A stretch of 64,000 nt of DNA from Rhizoctonia solani (GCF_016906535.1 NC_057372.1:3081501-3145500); one strand, 5' to 3'; positions 23,000-36,223 are shown, counted from the first letter of the stretch. Notes: a model not told the origin generated them from the letters alone. Translations and numbers: made by a program.

Positions 23000-24610
23000 A
23001 TGGTCAACATAACCGCCAACAGCACCGATGCTTTGTTTGAATACACTGGCACCTGGTCGAGAGAGGCGAGGACAGATCCCACTTATAGGATCTGGAAGGG
23101 CGGAGACAGCCTACAGCTTCGCTTGGACGCGTCAGAAGTATATCTTTTCGGGTGAGTGTGCTTCATAAGTTTGTCTCAGTCAGAAGTTAAATTACGTTCA
23201 AAATCTGCTAGTAGTGCAAGGTTTAGTGAGAAAGGGAATAGCAATTCTACATATATTGTAACAACGTTTTTCGATTGATCGACTTGAGCTCTGGGTACCT
23301 AACGCTTGGCCATCAGATCAATGTGACCAGTGCTGGTTCCCCATTCCCTTCCGAAGGGTGTAGTGGAACTAGAACAAAGAACGATACAACAGAAAGACCA
23401 CTCTGCACGTTAAAAAATCTAAACCCAAGCCAACCAGTCAATCTGAACCTGTTAATTGAACGGAACCAGCCACTAAAGTCTTTCTCCTTGAGTAATATTA
23501 CATGGAATGATCCCAATGAAAGGCGAGTTGGGCGGTCAGGAATTATTTATGAGCTGCTGATTTATGCCCTGCTCTTCACTCAGCAACGAAACAGGTTCCA
23601 ACTGGAAGCCAGTACAAGCATCAAGTAGCTCAAATAACTGGGAGACAGGTACTCAAGGAGAGGAATTTAGGCATGTTCACCTTATGGTTTGACCGAATAA
23701 TAAACTACAATAATTCTAATTTTAGCAGATGTGCGCCAGGCAACGGTTCCAGCATAACTTTCGAGTTTTCAGGTGAGAACACAAGGTCGAATCTATATTT
23801 TGTTCTTGGTATAAATGCTTCGAATTTAGGTAGTGGTGTTATCGTAAAGGGACTAGGTAATAAGTCAAACATAAATGCTGCCTACAAGTAAGTCCAGAAA
23901 TTCGCGAGATTTTGAAACTGATTGATCGTATCTTTCTCAGAGTATCTGTCAATGGCAATGCAAGTGCAGCACCCGGAACTTCGGACTTATGGGAAGCCTA
24001 TGCGCCCGCAAACCAAGCGATTACTCTGGTTAGTTTCCGTCTGCTAGTATGTCTGTATATCTTACCGCCGTCATTCTAGTATCGAAATATGAGATTAGGC
24101 AACGAGTCTCAAAGCATTACTCTTTCGGAAATACAACTAGCACCCGATTCTTCGTTCTGCGTACTACGTGCGAATGTTTCCAGCGTGAATAGACATGAAG
24201 ACACACCATCCAGCCCGTCGCCCACGGCCGATGATTCCCATAACTCAGTATCAAAGTCTCTTTCCAGTGGCAAAAAGGTTGGTATAGCGGTCGGCGTGAT
24301 TATCATAGTCGGTATCATAGTAGGAGGCATCATACTATTTTATCGTCGGCGCATAGCACACAGGGCAACCACTTGGGACCCCAAAAAAGTGAAATATTGC
24401 TCCAAGTGTGGAACGGCAATCACAGACCGATATCGTATGGAATGCGTTCAAGCTGGGTAAGTTTTAGTTCAAACCTTGATATATGCACGCGACTAATTGT
24501 ATCACCGTAGATCCTGTGTCCAAGATGTGGATCTCCATCTAAAATGTCAGGATTGGAACGAGCCTAAGAATCACAGTCATGAAGTGCATAAAGTCCTCAA
24601 CCGTCAATAG
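23000..24610 (+). CDS. Single-pass membrane protein with cytoplasmic ZZ-like zinc finger
   Basis: ATG at 23000. Spliced reading: MVNITANSTDALFEYTGTW, then ASEVYLFGSARFSEKG, INVTSAGSPFPSEGC, CTLKNLNPSQPVNLNLL, ITFEFSG and LYFVLGINASN. This is a beta-rich ectodomain with many N-x-S/T sites. A Ser/Pro-rich stalk precedes one clear helix (GIAVGVIIIVGIIVGGIILF), then RRR as a stop-transfer signal. The tail reads VKYCSKCGTAI, MECVQAGSCV, DVDLHLKCQDW and HSHEVHKVL, which follows the C-x2-C ... C ... DL-x-x-x-C ... H-x3-H layout of ZZ fingers. About seven exons; stop 24608-24610. No obvious N-terminal signal peptide in the chosen first exon, so the true start may be further upstream. The combination is unusual; function unknown. 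Confidence 0.65.
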
Positions 24611-25064
24611 TTTCTTTCATTGATAATATACCATTCTGCAATGTAACCTTATTGTAATGTTGTAACGCTCATCAGCTACTGCACAGCCACCGCCCTCAAT
24701 AACTGATAATCGTTCCGACATCATTAACGGCCTCGTCGGCGGTTTTTGAGCATGGCTTGTAGCCGTCTATAAGCTTGGAGCAAAAAATTTCTGTTCCAAG
24801 AGCGGGAAAACCAGAGGATACTCGCAAAATGATTCAATTCTTTTAGGTAAACGGAAGTGGATATATGCGTAGATTTGTTCTTGCCTTGTTTAATAGGCCT
24901 CGCCGTGAATGCGCGTTACTGAATTATTCAATGATTTAGATTATAACTAATCGATCCTCCCATCTGCCGCGATTTCGTACGTGCGTTATTAGGGAAGAAA
25001 TCAAGCCTAATGTACATCATTTGATGAACCTAACAAAACTCATACAATGCGGGGTATCATTTTC
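24611..25064. other. Gap between convergent genes
   Basis: About 450 bases holding the 3' ends of the ZZ-finger gene and the membrane glycoprotein gene. No further gene seen. Confidence 0.4.
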
Positions 25065-26815
25065 TCAAACCGAGCGCAGTGACCACTTCCTTAATAGTCC
25101 CGTATCCTCAGAGCCTATAGTTGATTCAGATGCATGCACCCTTCTCTCAGAGACTACCGTGAATACCATCCCACCATGTTTAGCCTCACCATACTTGATA
25201 ACCACGTCATCGACTTCCCGCTGACTTAACCCGTCTATTCTATTGAAGCTTCTATCTCTTGTCGCAGTCAGAATCCTCGACAGATTTGATTCGTCGCTGG
25301 GAACGCTGTCATCCTCGCATGAGAGGTACGCAAATAACCCAGCTATAAAGGTTACCCCCAAGGCGGAACCGTAGGCGATCCATAATTGGTGAGGCGCATA
25401 CACGTATTGGTTCGCAAACGGCACGGCATGAGCTTCCCTTGTTACCGTAGTCCAATTCTGGTTGTACGCATCTCTAGTTAAAGATAGAGTAGCGTTGGAA
25501 AAAAGAGCTTCTAGAGCGTTTCCAAGGCCGAGGTCTTGGGCCCAAGGCGCAAGGTTGAATGACTTGGAGTCCTCGTCAACGTTGAAAAGGCGGTCAAGGT
25601 TGGGCATTAAGGCATTATTCGGATATTGTGAAATGGGCCCTATTGAGAGAGGATGTATAACTATCGTGCCAGAAATCGTCTGTGAAAATGCGTCTATGAA
25701 AGCCCATGAATTCATCTGGGCTTTGGCGCAGCCAGGAACATCTTCAAGACGAGATAAGCTCCATGAAACAGAACGGGGGCACAAATAGCTGTTCACGAAG
25801 CCAAGAGGCAATCCAACAAAAGTTTGATCTGAGAGCACTGTTTTGTTTAAGATTCTAGAGTACTGTCGATTCATTCCATATTCGACGGCTGCAGTATATG
25901 AGGTGTTATGGAAGGTGCAGCGCGTGCCTATTGGCGTGGTATTGTATGCTCCCACTCGATGAACACCATTGGTTAATGGCCAAACAGTCACGTTTAGGCT
26001 CAAATAATTTTCCATAATGTTAAAGCTCCCTCGATAGGTTCTATTTCGTCCGAGCTCTGGAGCAGATGGATCGGGGGTGTAATCGACACATTTTAGGCCG
26101 GGTGCGAAATAAGTAGTATTATATTCACATCCATACCGACACTGTCGAGTCGCGGGCCAATCCAGAATATCATTTGCAGTGATCCTATTTCGCATGAAAC
26201 GACGAAGATGATTCGTTGGCCGAACGAAGCCCCAAGTCTCGTTCATCACCGCGTATAGCCGAGGATCCGCGGAGAAATTGATATTAGGCACGCGAAGATC
26301 AGTCTGAACGAGATTCATTGGTCGAACAACAAGAGCGGCCGGCGGAGTGATGGTCACAAGTATATACGTAACAAGGCATGCTGACCAGTAGATAGGGCGA
26401 TGAAGTGATCTAATCGAAGAGCTAAACATGATCTGCAGAATCGGAAGGAGCGAAGGTAACTGGAAAGCCGAATCGACAGTTCTAATAGGAAGGTTGCGAC
26501 CAACGAGTGAGGACCAGACCTGGTTCGTGTGGCCTGATTCAGCGTAGGACAAAAAAAAGACATTCAACATACCAACGTGTTAAATATTGTACCAGCAGAC
26601 CAGACTAGACATGTATGAACTGCCATTGCCCACCCGTTCTTCAGTACGTTGATTCCAAACTGACTGTACTGCGAGGGATTCTGTCCGTTCAGAGCGCAGT
26701 ATACAAAGTGATTGCCCAAACTAAGCAGGAACGCCAGTGTCCAAGGACCAAACGCTCTGAATAGCCATCGCGTCTTCTTACTGGTATGTGCATAAATTTG
26801 GCTGCGATATATCAT
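25065..26815 (-). CDS. Multi-pass membrane glycoprotein, unrecognised
   Basis: ATG at 26815 (MIYRSQIYAHTSKKTRWL). Two helices in exon 1 (WTLAFLLSLGNHFVYCAL; AMAVHTCLVWSAG), then a 60-base intron whose removal gives SAGHTNQVWSSLVGRNL. A third helix follows (YWSACLVTYILVTITPPAAL), then a large ectodomain of about 330 residues with many N-x-T/S sites and cysteines (CRYGCEYNTTYF). A last helix (LWIAYGSALGVTFIAGLF) leads into a cytoplasmic tail. The layout of N-terminal helices, glycosylated loop and C-terminal helix is common in fungal proteins of unknown role. No catalytic motif seen. Confidence 0.65.
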
Positions 26816-28201
26816 ATTCAGTTTCAGACTATCAAAGTTTGCCTTGCCGGCACTTGTTACGGAATTTATCACGCCGAAGGGTGGAAAGGGAACTTATGGG
26901 AGTTTTGAAGGGGATAACGAGCCGACTGGATAACAGTGGAGCGCAAGGCAGTGCGTCACAGTGCATCGCGTGTGTTCAATGGTGACCGGGGTACCCACTT
27001 AGTAGCCTGCCTGCGGAATTGGCAATGATCCAGGATGCCCGTCCCCATACAATCGCCGTACCAGACAGACTCGGACGACTGGGTCTATATGGTGCTGTGA
27101 CAAGAGTGAATTATATGTAGGCTTTGAATTAAAATAATATATTGTATTATGTTGCATATAAGTGGCTTCAGCTGTACGTTTAATAACTAGCGTCTATATA
27201 TGCTACACCGACATAGTGTCGATGTATATTTTATGCCTTACCTGGTAATTCTATCGGAAGTCAGTGCTTCACCCGGCATGCCAGTACTGCATATCAATGG
27301 AAGGGATGCACTCAAACTTATTGGGCCCCGAAGTCTACTATTTCTAGGCCATTTGGTACATAGGACCTCCTACCAAAGGATCCATACTGAAAGTCGCTTG
27401 CGGCTTAATTCATGCCATAATACAGATCAACCGAGTCAGACTTTACCCTGGCCTCGGACCCGGACGTGGGGTTCCCAGGTTCGTCGCGCATCAAATTTGG
27501 ACATCGAATTTGAAACTGCCCCGGATCATGATCGTACTACGTGCAGTATATTAATTGCGGCACTAGTCATTGTAGATATACCAAGACACTGTACTTATAG
27601 ATTGATTCAAAGGGATACCTATAACGGTGTTTTTTTTCCTACTTTGTTTTCTAACAGCGGGAACATTAGCGGCTTGGTGAAAAGGTAAGAAAGCATGATA
27701 AAGTGGTTTTCTAATTACTACCACCCCCTTAAAATACAAGGCTTATACACTAGGTCTACGGTCAAGCCTGCATGAAGTATTCTTTGGGGACACTCCGGAA
27801 TAAGCAAAAAGTCATGACAGAGAGTAGCCTTCTATTCCATGGCGGGTTTCCTCGGGGTTCGTGGTACGGTAACGCTGTCGATCAATCTCAAGTAACCAAA
27901 AGTGGGAACTTCGACGCGGAAGTTGAAATTGCTGCGGGAGTAAATTGGAAATTAGACGCGGAGGATAGGGTCTTGCGCGCGTGCGACGTTGTTCTGTGTA
28001 ACTTCGTAGGTGGGCCCCCGAGTCAGAACGCGCGCACGAATCATTACCACCTGTTGGCAAGAGATTGTTAAACAATGTTAAACAATCAACTAACGACTCA
28101 TTCTATCCGTCCGATAGTATAAAACATGGGGTCTGCCAACTTTCAATGTCACATCTCACAACAACATATTACTTGTGGAACTCAAACTTTTCATTTACTT
28201 A
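26816..28201. other. Intergenic 1.4 kb, P450 promoter side
   Basis: Contains a separated 9-base inverted repeat (TGCGCGCGT at 27974-27982, ACGCGCGCA at 28028-28036) and a TATA box at 28118. An open frame at 27200-27688 starts with ATG but has no motif or family resemblance and was not called. Confidence 0.45.
28118..28124 (+). promoter_or_regulatory. TATA box of the P450 at 28202
   Basis: TATAAAA, 78-84 bases before the ATG. Confidence 0.5.
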
Positions 28202-30860
28202 ATGGATCCCCTCTTGAAATATTTTCTCACTGCTAAAGAGCATCCCTTTGAGATCGGAGTTGGTTTACTAACAACGTTTGGCGCGCATTTTGCATTAAAA
28301 GCTTTCAGGCGAGCAAATGCCTTTCGCCAATTGGATGGCCCGACGCCATCTTCTTCTCTTTGGGGTGAGTGAGCTTCTTAGAGCCTGAGATTTAACTCAT
28401 ATGGATATATTCCAAGGCGACGAGGCGCTTTTATATGACATTAAAACCAGTCTGACAATTCATGATGAACTGCTCAACCGGTACGGTTCTGTCTGCAAGG
28501 TTAAAGGACCACTCGGAGTAAGTTACTGGCGCTGTGACAACTATATCCTATACTAATAATCTTATGCCCAGGAGGACCGTGTTTGGATTGCTGACCCACG
28601 GGCGCTGAGTGATATTGTGGTCAAAGGCTTCGATGACTTCCATGAAGTCGAAGGATTTGTAGCGTGAGGATTCATGAACTCTTGTCAGCTCAAGCAGTGC
28701 ATGACCAATATTGTAGATGGTTTGCTCTTACTCAAGGACCAACAATTATAACTACAAGTGGTATGTATGAATTGATCCCTTGGTGCGTTCTTCACTAACC
28801 CTTTTTAGGTCACAAACACAAGATGCAGCGGAAAGTGAGTTGTCTGGATTTATTAATATTGCATTGCTCATTTGTATATTTAGATTCTCAATCCAGTGTT
28901 CACCGCCGCTCATATGCGTAAATGTAAGCTTTATAATGGAGCTTGTTGATCTAGATTACTGATTCATTACAGTGGTAATGTTTTAGGAGAATCTTTTGAA
29001 GTACAGCTTGTTGATAATGCGAACTTTGACAGACTCCGACCTTCAACAGTATTGCTCATCATGTGAGCCCATAATCGATAATATAGATTCTCCTAGCTCA
29101 TAATCAAATTCTAGCTTTCGGAAATCGTGACTTCCGAAGTAAGAACAAGTGGCGGAAATACTGCAGTAGTAGACATACACCATTGGATGAGCAATGTTTC
29201 GTTAGAAATGATCGGCCAGGCCGGTGAGGAGTACACACATCTTGTGTCGATAATATCTAATGCTCACGACAAACTTGGTATTTAGGGATGGGTCATTCGT
29301 TTGGAGTAATGACCGGTAAAGAGCCTGAATACATTGAAGCATCCCGACAACTGTTGTGAGTGAAATGAGAACAATTCAACTTATCCCTCTATTTGCTTAC
29401 AGCATTTGGTCAGCCCCTTGATCTCGGAAATGTGGTATATACGTCCGTTCCTTCCCGCCCTCATGAAGGTCGGATCTGCTGGCTTCCGTCGCTTCGTTGT
29501 GAGCTATATACCATTTGGCCCGGTACAGAGACTCAGGAATATTACTGAAACTATGGATAAAACGGTCAGTGAAGTTGATTCAATCATGACATCACCAGTC
29601 ATTTATGGAGGATTGTTATGATAGGCGGCTGGTATCTATAACCAGAAGAAGCGTGCACTTGAGGAGGGAACGCTTGAATCTGAGATTGCGGCTGGAAATG
29701 ACATCATGTCAATGATGCGTACGTACTTTCTAGTATTCAAAACAAGGATTATTGTCTGAAATGCAAATTTTAGTCAAGCAAAATAAGAACGTGCCCCCGG
29801 AAGATCAAATGAATGAAGCTGAGATCCAGGCTCAAGTCAAGTGCGTGTATGCATTTTCCAAAGCAATCAGTTATTCAATAGACTTCAATGTAGCGGTTTG
29901 TTGTTCGCTGGACATGACACGACCAGGTTCGTATTAACCCGATCTCACCCCCATAAGCTAAAATGGCCTGTTGTCTATTGTAGCGCTGCTTTGGATAGAA
30001 CAATACATCTCCTCGCCCAGAATCCCGAGGTCCAGTATCGGTTGCGTGAAGAAGTCAGGGAAGCACATGGTCTACACGGAAAGAGCCTCGACTATGACCA
30101 ACTCAACTCACTACAGTATCTCGATGCAGTCTGTCGTGAATCATTACGTCTCTGGGCTCCGGGTCAGCTCGTCGAGCGAACCGCAGGCAAAGACTGGAAC
30201 CTGCCACTCAGGTATCCTGTTAAATCTAAAGACGGAAAGACCATGATATCCAACCTCCACATAAAGAAAGGGACTCATCTATACCTATCACTTGGATCAG
30301 TTAACCGGGATAAGTGGGTTATTTTCTTGCCTTACGAGTCTTGACAGCTATTGATATCGCCGCAGACAAACTTGGGGCGATGACGCGGACCAGTTTAAGC
30401 CCGCTCGGTGGCTGACGCCACTCCCGGGTAGTGTGGCAGATTCGAAAATACCTGGAGTATACTCTAATATGTAAGTTCATAATCTTCTTTAGTTATATAA
30501 ATGATCTCACCTATCAATATTAGAATGACATTCTTAGGTGGTCCGCGTTCCTGCATGTAAGCTACTCCATTCGCTTGCCGTACACAGCTAACTTCAGATC
30601 AGTGGATTCAAATTTTCTCAACTTGAAATGAGTACGTTTATAAACCTTTTCGAGCACATACCGATAATTCATTAATTATCCATCCACATTTCATAGAGGT
30701 TATACTTTCGACTCTAATCTCGTCGTTTAGATTTGAGACCGGGCCAGAAGAGCACTTTTGGGTGGCATCAGGAGTGCTCAAACCCCATACGCAACGTGAT
30801 GATGGAACCATCGATTCAATATCTTCGTTACGTTTGAAGATCACACTGGTTGATGATTGA
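28202..30860 (+). CDS. Cytochrome P450 (first of three)
   Basis: Heme monooxygenase, probably ER-anchored: it starts MDPLLKYFLTAKEHPFEIGV with a hydrophobic leader. Segments in order: LLNRYGSVCKVKGPLG, WIADPRALSDIVVKG, MSNVSLEMIGQAG, the I-helix GLLFAGHDTTSAAL (oxygen-binding A-G-x-D-T-T), YLDAVCRESLRLW (E-x-x-R), DQFKPARWL and the heme loop FLGGPRSCIGFKFSQLE with cysteine ligand. C-terminal block RFETGPEEHFW is followed by the stop at 30858-30860. About 15 short exons. GTG at 28175 is in frame, but the first ATG is 28202. Substrate cannot be inferred; it resembles the basidiomycete-expanded P450s rather than sterol enzymes. Confidence 0.9.
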
Positions 30861-31374
30861 TTGTCGTTGTTTTGTATTATCCCGGCATGCTTTACCTGTA
30901 CATGTAGCAACCTTAATCTATTTGATGTTTAATTGTTGCTCACCTGCCTACTAGCCTCAGAGTCACCAGCCCTAATGCCTGCTAATATTAATTTCTGCGT
31001 CAGATTCGAATCTACTGGACAATCGGGCAACTCATTTGAGGAGATAACATCAACTCTCTTAGTTTACGGGTCACTTGGAATTTCAGTGAATTAGGACGCA
31101 TGACTTCCTTAAGGAAATACCGATGGAGAAAAAGATTTGCTTTTGGTTACATGCGCGGTTCAGATTAGAGAAGCTGACTGGGATCCTCGCTTTTAATACT
31201 AATATCCGACTGGACAGTGAATGGACAACAAGAAAATATTGATTGCACCTGTGGAGAACTATACAGTGTAGACAGTATATACACGCGTTATTTCAGCCTG
31301 CCCACCCCTCTAAAACTTGCAGCTATTAAAGCGAAGTTAGAAAATGAAGTGTATCTCGGACGAGGTACCACTTA
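30861..31374. other. Gap between convergent P450 and pectate lyase
   Basis: About 510 bases; nothing recognised. Confidence 0.4.
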
Positions 31375-32337
31375 CTAAGAGTTGGACTGGTTGGTGGTCA
31401 GCTTCTTAGGCTCGTTTCCGTTGCTGTTACCCTCATAAGTGTCGCAGATGCTGCTCACGCCTGAGAGCTGAAGGGAGGCGCGGTCGAATTGAGCTACATC
31501 GCCGTAGTTGGAGTTGACGCCAGCTAGGGCTGAACCAGTTTGTCCGATGATCTGGGAGATCAAAACAGTACGCTTGTATTGCCTAAGCACATCATAATCA
31601 GTACTCTATTGCGGGGGAAGCTCCGCCAGCTACTTACGTCGAGCAATTTCCACAAGAGCGATACAGCTTGCCGAAAGATTGGACGCAGTACGAGTCGATC
31701 TTGACAGTTCCTCCACCGTTGTGCTGGACAACCTTGTCGCTGGCTCCCTTGGCACCACCTCCAACGATATTGGACTGGCCTGAAGTCTGAGAGATGGTAA
31801 TTGCATCCTCGCATACATCCTCAAACCAGACGTTATAAAGGTTGCACGGGCCGGTGCAACGAACGCCTTCCTTCTGGTTGGCACCAATCACAACATTCCT
31901 GATCGAGATTGTAAGTATGAGGATTTAAGCGAGTTGAAAAGGTTATAAGCTGAAATACTAACTGGAGGGTTCCGCCCGAAGATACGAGGAAGACGGTGTC
32001 AGCGCTTCCACCTTCGCCAGACGTGCAGGCGCCAAAGCCGCGATCGAAACGAACGTTGCCACCTAAAAAAATGATTAGCCCGTAGTACATAAAACCCCGC
32101 CGGAGATGAGATTTGCCTACCATCAAAGGTTCCGGTGACGGTGATAGGAGCACTGAGGCTCGATGTCCTGGGAGGGCTTGGGAACGTGCAGCTCGCAGCA
32201 CGCTTGACAAAAGGAGGAGCATCAGCATCGCGGCGGACGAAGGGGTCCACTTGCATAGTGGGCGAGGGAGCCGCACGAGCAGATTGAATCAAGAATCCGC
32301 TGACGGCGGAAAGGAGTGCAAAGGAGATGGCAACCAT
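31375..32337 (-). CDS. Secreted pectate lyase, family PL3
   Basis: Cleaves polygalacturonate by beta-elimination, Ca2+ dependent in this family. The start at 32337 opens a signal peptide ([20 protein letters not shown]), followed by a pro-like stretch with DPFVRRD and FVKR, possible Kex2 sites. Core blocks: [69 protein letters not shown] and [11 protein letters not shown]. The [14 protein letters not shown] and LYRSCGNC signatures are diagnostic of PL3. Four to five exons, all junctions in phase. TATA at 32411-32418. Together with GH35 and GH51 it suggests a pectin-degrading habit. Confidence 0.93.
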
Positions 32338-32410
32338 ATTGAATTAGAGGTAGTTAGTTGAGCAAGTGTATGAGTTCGATGACGAGTTGACACTGGCATC
32401 TTCGTAGTAT

Positions 32411-32418
32411 TATTTATA
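32411..32418 (-). promoter_or_regulatory. TATA box of the pectate lyase
   Basis: TATAAATA on the minus strand, 74-81 bases before the ATG. Confidence 0.5.
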
Positions 32419-34104
32419 CCCAGTCACTTCATCCGGGCAGACCTTTGGACGTAGAGACGTTAGAGGCACGCATAAGCAATAACCGTGGCTATTTCCTCGC
32501 CAAGCTAAAAGAAGCGTGAAATTAGTATCAGCTGCGCGTAGCTACATTCCGCCTCTTACCTGAATAAGGGAAATGTTTATTTGGTGCGATTGAAATTCGA
32601 GATTATACGCGCTTCACCCGGCCCGCGAGGCCCTAGGAACGTTCAATAAACAATAACCGCCAACGTTCGGGCAGCTTGTCGGGCCATGAATGCGAAAAAA
32701 AGATATTGTACTGCAATTGAGATAATAGATACTGCTCCAACTAAATATAAATTTAAACATAGGCCTTTGCTCTCACCCCCGACCGATATTGTGGATTGAT
32801 TTATGCAAAACCTAGACACGATCCTGCGGCATTAAAGCTCGGTAAAATCAACAGGGTTCGTAGGCATTGTGGATATAGGGTTTTGAGTTTAGTTCGGCTA
32901 ATATTTGCACAAGTCATGCTATGTGCTGGATGGGAAGTTTCTGGATTTTAATCGTCTATTGTGCTGTCGCTAGAGTAGTACGCTTTTGTTATGAAACCAA
33001 TTCGCCTTTACACCATTAGACTCAGACCATTCATCTTACTCGTATCAGTCCTCAACAGTATTTAGATCACGCCTATAGACTAATGTATTTCCTTTTCGTA
33101 GATATCTATTGCACGCTGCATTCTGCTGTAGGGTGTTACAGAGCTCGGATACCTTCTCAGCTTATACTCGCTAGTAAATCATTCTTTGACCACCCACCAT
33201 GGCCGCCGACCCCCGCATTGAGATTTTAGGTGCTAGCTAAAGCGAGTCTTGGCTCGGCATCCGAGATACATAGACGTGGCAAGCCACTTCTAATAGATGG
33301 TTGCGCCAAGCGCTGTGCCTTCGCGAGAATATGCCTCCGCAGTAATTACTTGAAAAATATTCAAGAAATGAAAAGATAGGTATGCCAGTGATCAGAAAGC
33401 CAGCGTAGAGATGGCTTGGCTGGGGTTCACAGGAGTTGTTGGCATGTTTCGTGGCAACATGACAAGTCAAATTAACCGGACCGGTCCAGTTTGCGTATCT
33501 TGATTTTAGATATTGGGAAAGTTGAAAAGTACAAAGAGCGAGAATACACAGCAATGTGCATCATCATGGAATCGCATTTTGCACTGGACAGCAACAATCA
33601 TGAAACGGACCTAGTCGCTTTCGTTGCGATTTTGTTGTTGGCGATGTGCTACCCCACAAGTGTTGAATTGCTGCACGGTCTACAACTCAGATAACATATG
33701 TCGTATGCAGGGCGATTCATTCAAGGGATTTAAGCTCATGAATATCGATCTGTGGACATGGGGAAGTAACCCGCTCATATCCAGGAACAAACCTGGCGTC
33801 TTCCCAGTGACCAAAAAGAGTCTACGTATGACGTAGAGGCAGGGTCTGTTGCTGATGGCTGTTTGTGGCGACGAGGTCAGCACAGCATTGAATTTCATAG
33901 TTAACGTACACCACGGCGGATTTAACCTTTATTGTGCTTGTACGCTCCACTCTGAGCGAGGAGGGAACGCAGGCCGTACTGCGTACGGTGCAGAACACGC
34001 AGTTTAAGATCAACATGAGTCTCCGAACGTCATTTCCGTCTTGGATTCGGCCTGCGGATAGCTGATCTGCACTGCCATCGAAACCTATCAATTGAATAGC
34101 GAAT

Positions 34105-34114
34105 TATATATAAA
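34105..34114 (+). promoter_or_regulatory. TATA box of the FAD oxidase
   Basis: TATATATAAA, 40-49 bases before the ATG at 34154. Confidence 0.5.
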
Positions 34115-34153
34115 CCTCGTGCCTCCAGGTCTTGGCCACCCAAGATATTGACT

Positions 34154-36223
34154 ATGGGTCAGAGCCAAGCTTTCGCATTCGCTTATCTCGTTCCTCTTGC
34201 ACTATCACCTACAGTATTAGCTGCTGAATTCTGTACAGCAAACCAAACTTGCTGGCCTTCAGTCGATGTGTGGTCGACATTCAACACCTCCATAGGCGGT
34301 CAACTCGTCGCACCGCATCCCCCCGGGTGGGCATGCCATGATCCCAACTACGATGAAATTGCCTGCAATGACTTCAAGGCAAATTGGAACAGTTCCTTCT
34401 GGCGCGCTAACCAAACCGGTGCAATGGAGAACCCCATCTGGGATAGCCTCCAGTGCAGTTTCGAATCGCCTCGCAATGTGACTTGCGATCAAGGGCTTGT
34501 TCCGCAATACTCGGTTGACGCGCAGAACGAGATCCACGTGAGCGAAGCTATCAAGTTCGCAGACAAGTACAACCTGAGCCTTGTGGTCAAGAACACTGGT
34601 CACGATTTGTAAGTTCCAACCTCGCCCTTAGGTGCACGTAGTAAAACTCACTCTAACTTGGGTGCTACTTCCAGCCTTGGACGCTCAAGCGGCAAGGGTT
34701 CGTTCAGTATCTGGACGCACAACCTCCGGGGAATTAATTTCACCGATTCATTTGTGGCCCCTGGGTGTCTGGAGAATGAAGTCGCTCTGCCCGCCGTTAC
34801 GGTGAAGGCGGCCGAACAGTGGCTGGGTGAGTAAAGGTCCTACTCTTCACCCTAATATAGCGTTAAGCACTCGTTAGACGTATACAGGGCGGCAGACGCA
34901 CATAACGTTTCGGTGGTCGGAGGTGCAGCGCGTAGCGTAGGAGCTGCTGGAGGCTGGGTTCAAGGGGGAGGTCATAGTCCACTTGGCGGACTGTTTGGCA
35001 TGGGTGTAGATAGTATGTTATATTTCTACGCCACACCTAGTGTTGATAATAACGTTTGGAAATTACTACATAGATGTTCTGCAGTTTACTGTGGTTAAAC
35101 CAGATGGTCAAATTGTAGTGGCGAACAAATGCCAGAATCAAGATCTATTCTGGGCACTTCGCGGGGGTGGAGGTGGCACATGGGGAGTGAGTGATCGACA
35201 GTGTTTGCGTATGGGCGCGTGTTAACATTCGATTTATGAACAGGTCACACTGGATGTCACATACAAGACTCACCCTCCCGTCAACGCGAATGTGGTAGGA
35301 ATGATTTTGAACACGACCAACGCAGGGAAGCTGTCCGAATTATCCAAGGTTTTCTTGCAAGCCCTTCCTAATATCACTGACCAAGGTGCGTAATTTTTGC
35401 AAACACGAGTGTATCATGGTTTGAACGATTCGTCGCAGGACTTCGAGGGTATGGCTACTGGGGTCCACCAACCTCTCTCATGGTCATTTGGATTCATCCT
35501 AACAGTTCGTCGCTGGAGTCTACAAACAGCACACTTCAGCCTATATATAACTGGATAAACGCCAATAATGGTACCCAAACCCAAATCATTACTTCCAGCC
35601 ACCCGACCTTTTACGACATGTTCAACACCTATATTGAAGACGGGAGTATTGGTGCTCCTATCTGGTTTGGAACCCGCCTCGTTTCTCGAGAAGCCTTTGC
35701 GACAAACTCTACAGAACTTGTCAAGTATATTTGGGGAGACGGAAAGTATTTGGGCGCTAGTTTCAATATTAGTACGCTCCTTTTCGTACGTAACATTGCT
35801 TTATCCTAACGAGTGCATGCATAGTCGGAGGCGGTGTAATCAGTAAAACGGACCCAGAGTCGACCGGTCTGAACCCTCAATGGCGCAAAGACGCCATCGT
35901 GAGCTGGACGTTTGGCGGAAGCTGGCCCGCAAACGCAAGTACCGAACAAATCGAACAAATCAAAGCGGACACGACACGCATCGTTCAGCGGTTTGGAAAA
36001 GTCGCTGGACTTGACGATGCTGCGTATTTCAACGAGGCAGACCCGTAGGCGACCGTCTTCTTTAACAATGTATTGAGATGCATACTGATTCGTGCATAGA
36101 CTCGAGCCTCAATGGAAAAAATCGTTCTTTGGGTCACATTACGATCGTTTATTGAAGATTAAGCGGGAGGTGGATCCCAAAGGTCTTTTCACATGCAATC
36201 GATGTGTTGGTTCCGATTTGTGA
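34154..36223 (+). CDS. Secreted FAD-linked oxidase (BBE/VAO type)
   Basis: Flavoenzyme that oxidises alcohols or sugars with O2. First ATG 34154 starts a signal peptide ([19 protein letters not shown]). FAD-binding PCMH blocks: [20 protein letters not shown] (His is the expected covalent FAD site), [15 protein letters not shown] and [19 protein letters not shown]. Then [20 protein letters not shown] and [19 protein letters not shown]. The C-terminal berberine-bridge tail ends [18 protein letters not shown], as in the family. Many N-glycosylation sites. About nine exons. It resembles the fungal isoamyl-alcohol-oxidase-like group more than sugar oxidases, but the substrate is not certain. Confidence 0.88.

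Larger units (their letters stand above)
32338..34153. other. Divergent intergenic, 1.8 kb
   Basis: Holds promoters of the pectate lyase and the FAD oxidase. A GGACCGGTCC palindrome lies near 33478. Short open frames without motifs; none called. Confidence 0.45.

Noticed and set aside
25750..26815. Possible frame break at the first intron of the membrane glycoprotein
   Set aside because: A donor 16 bases upstream (GCTG|GTACAA) gives a 60-base intron and restores frame.
27200..27688. 162-codon plus-strand frame
   Set aside because: No motif, composition like non-coding DNA, no introns or homology cues.
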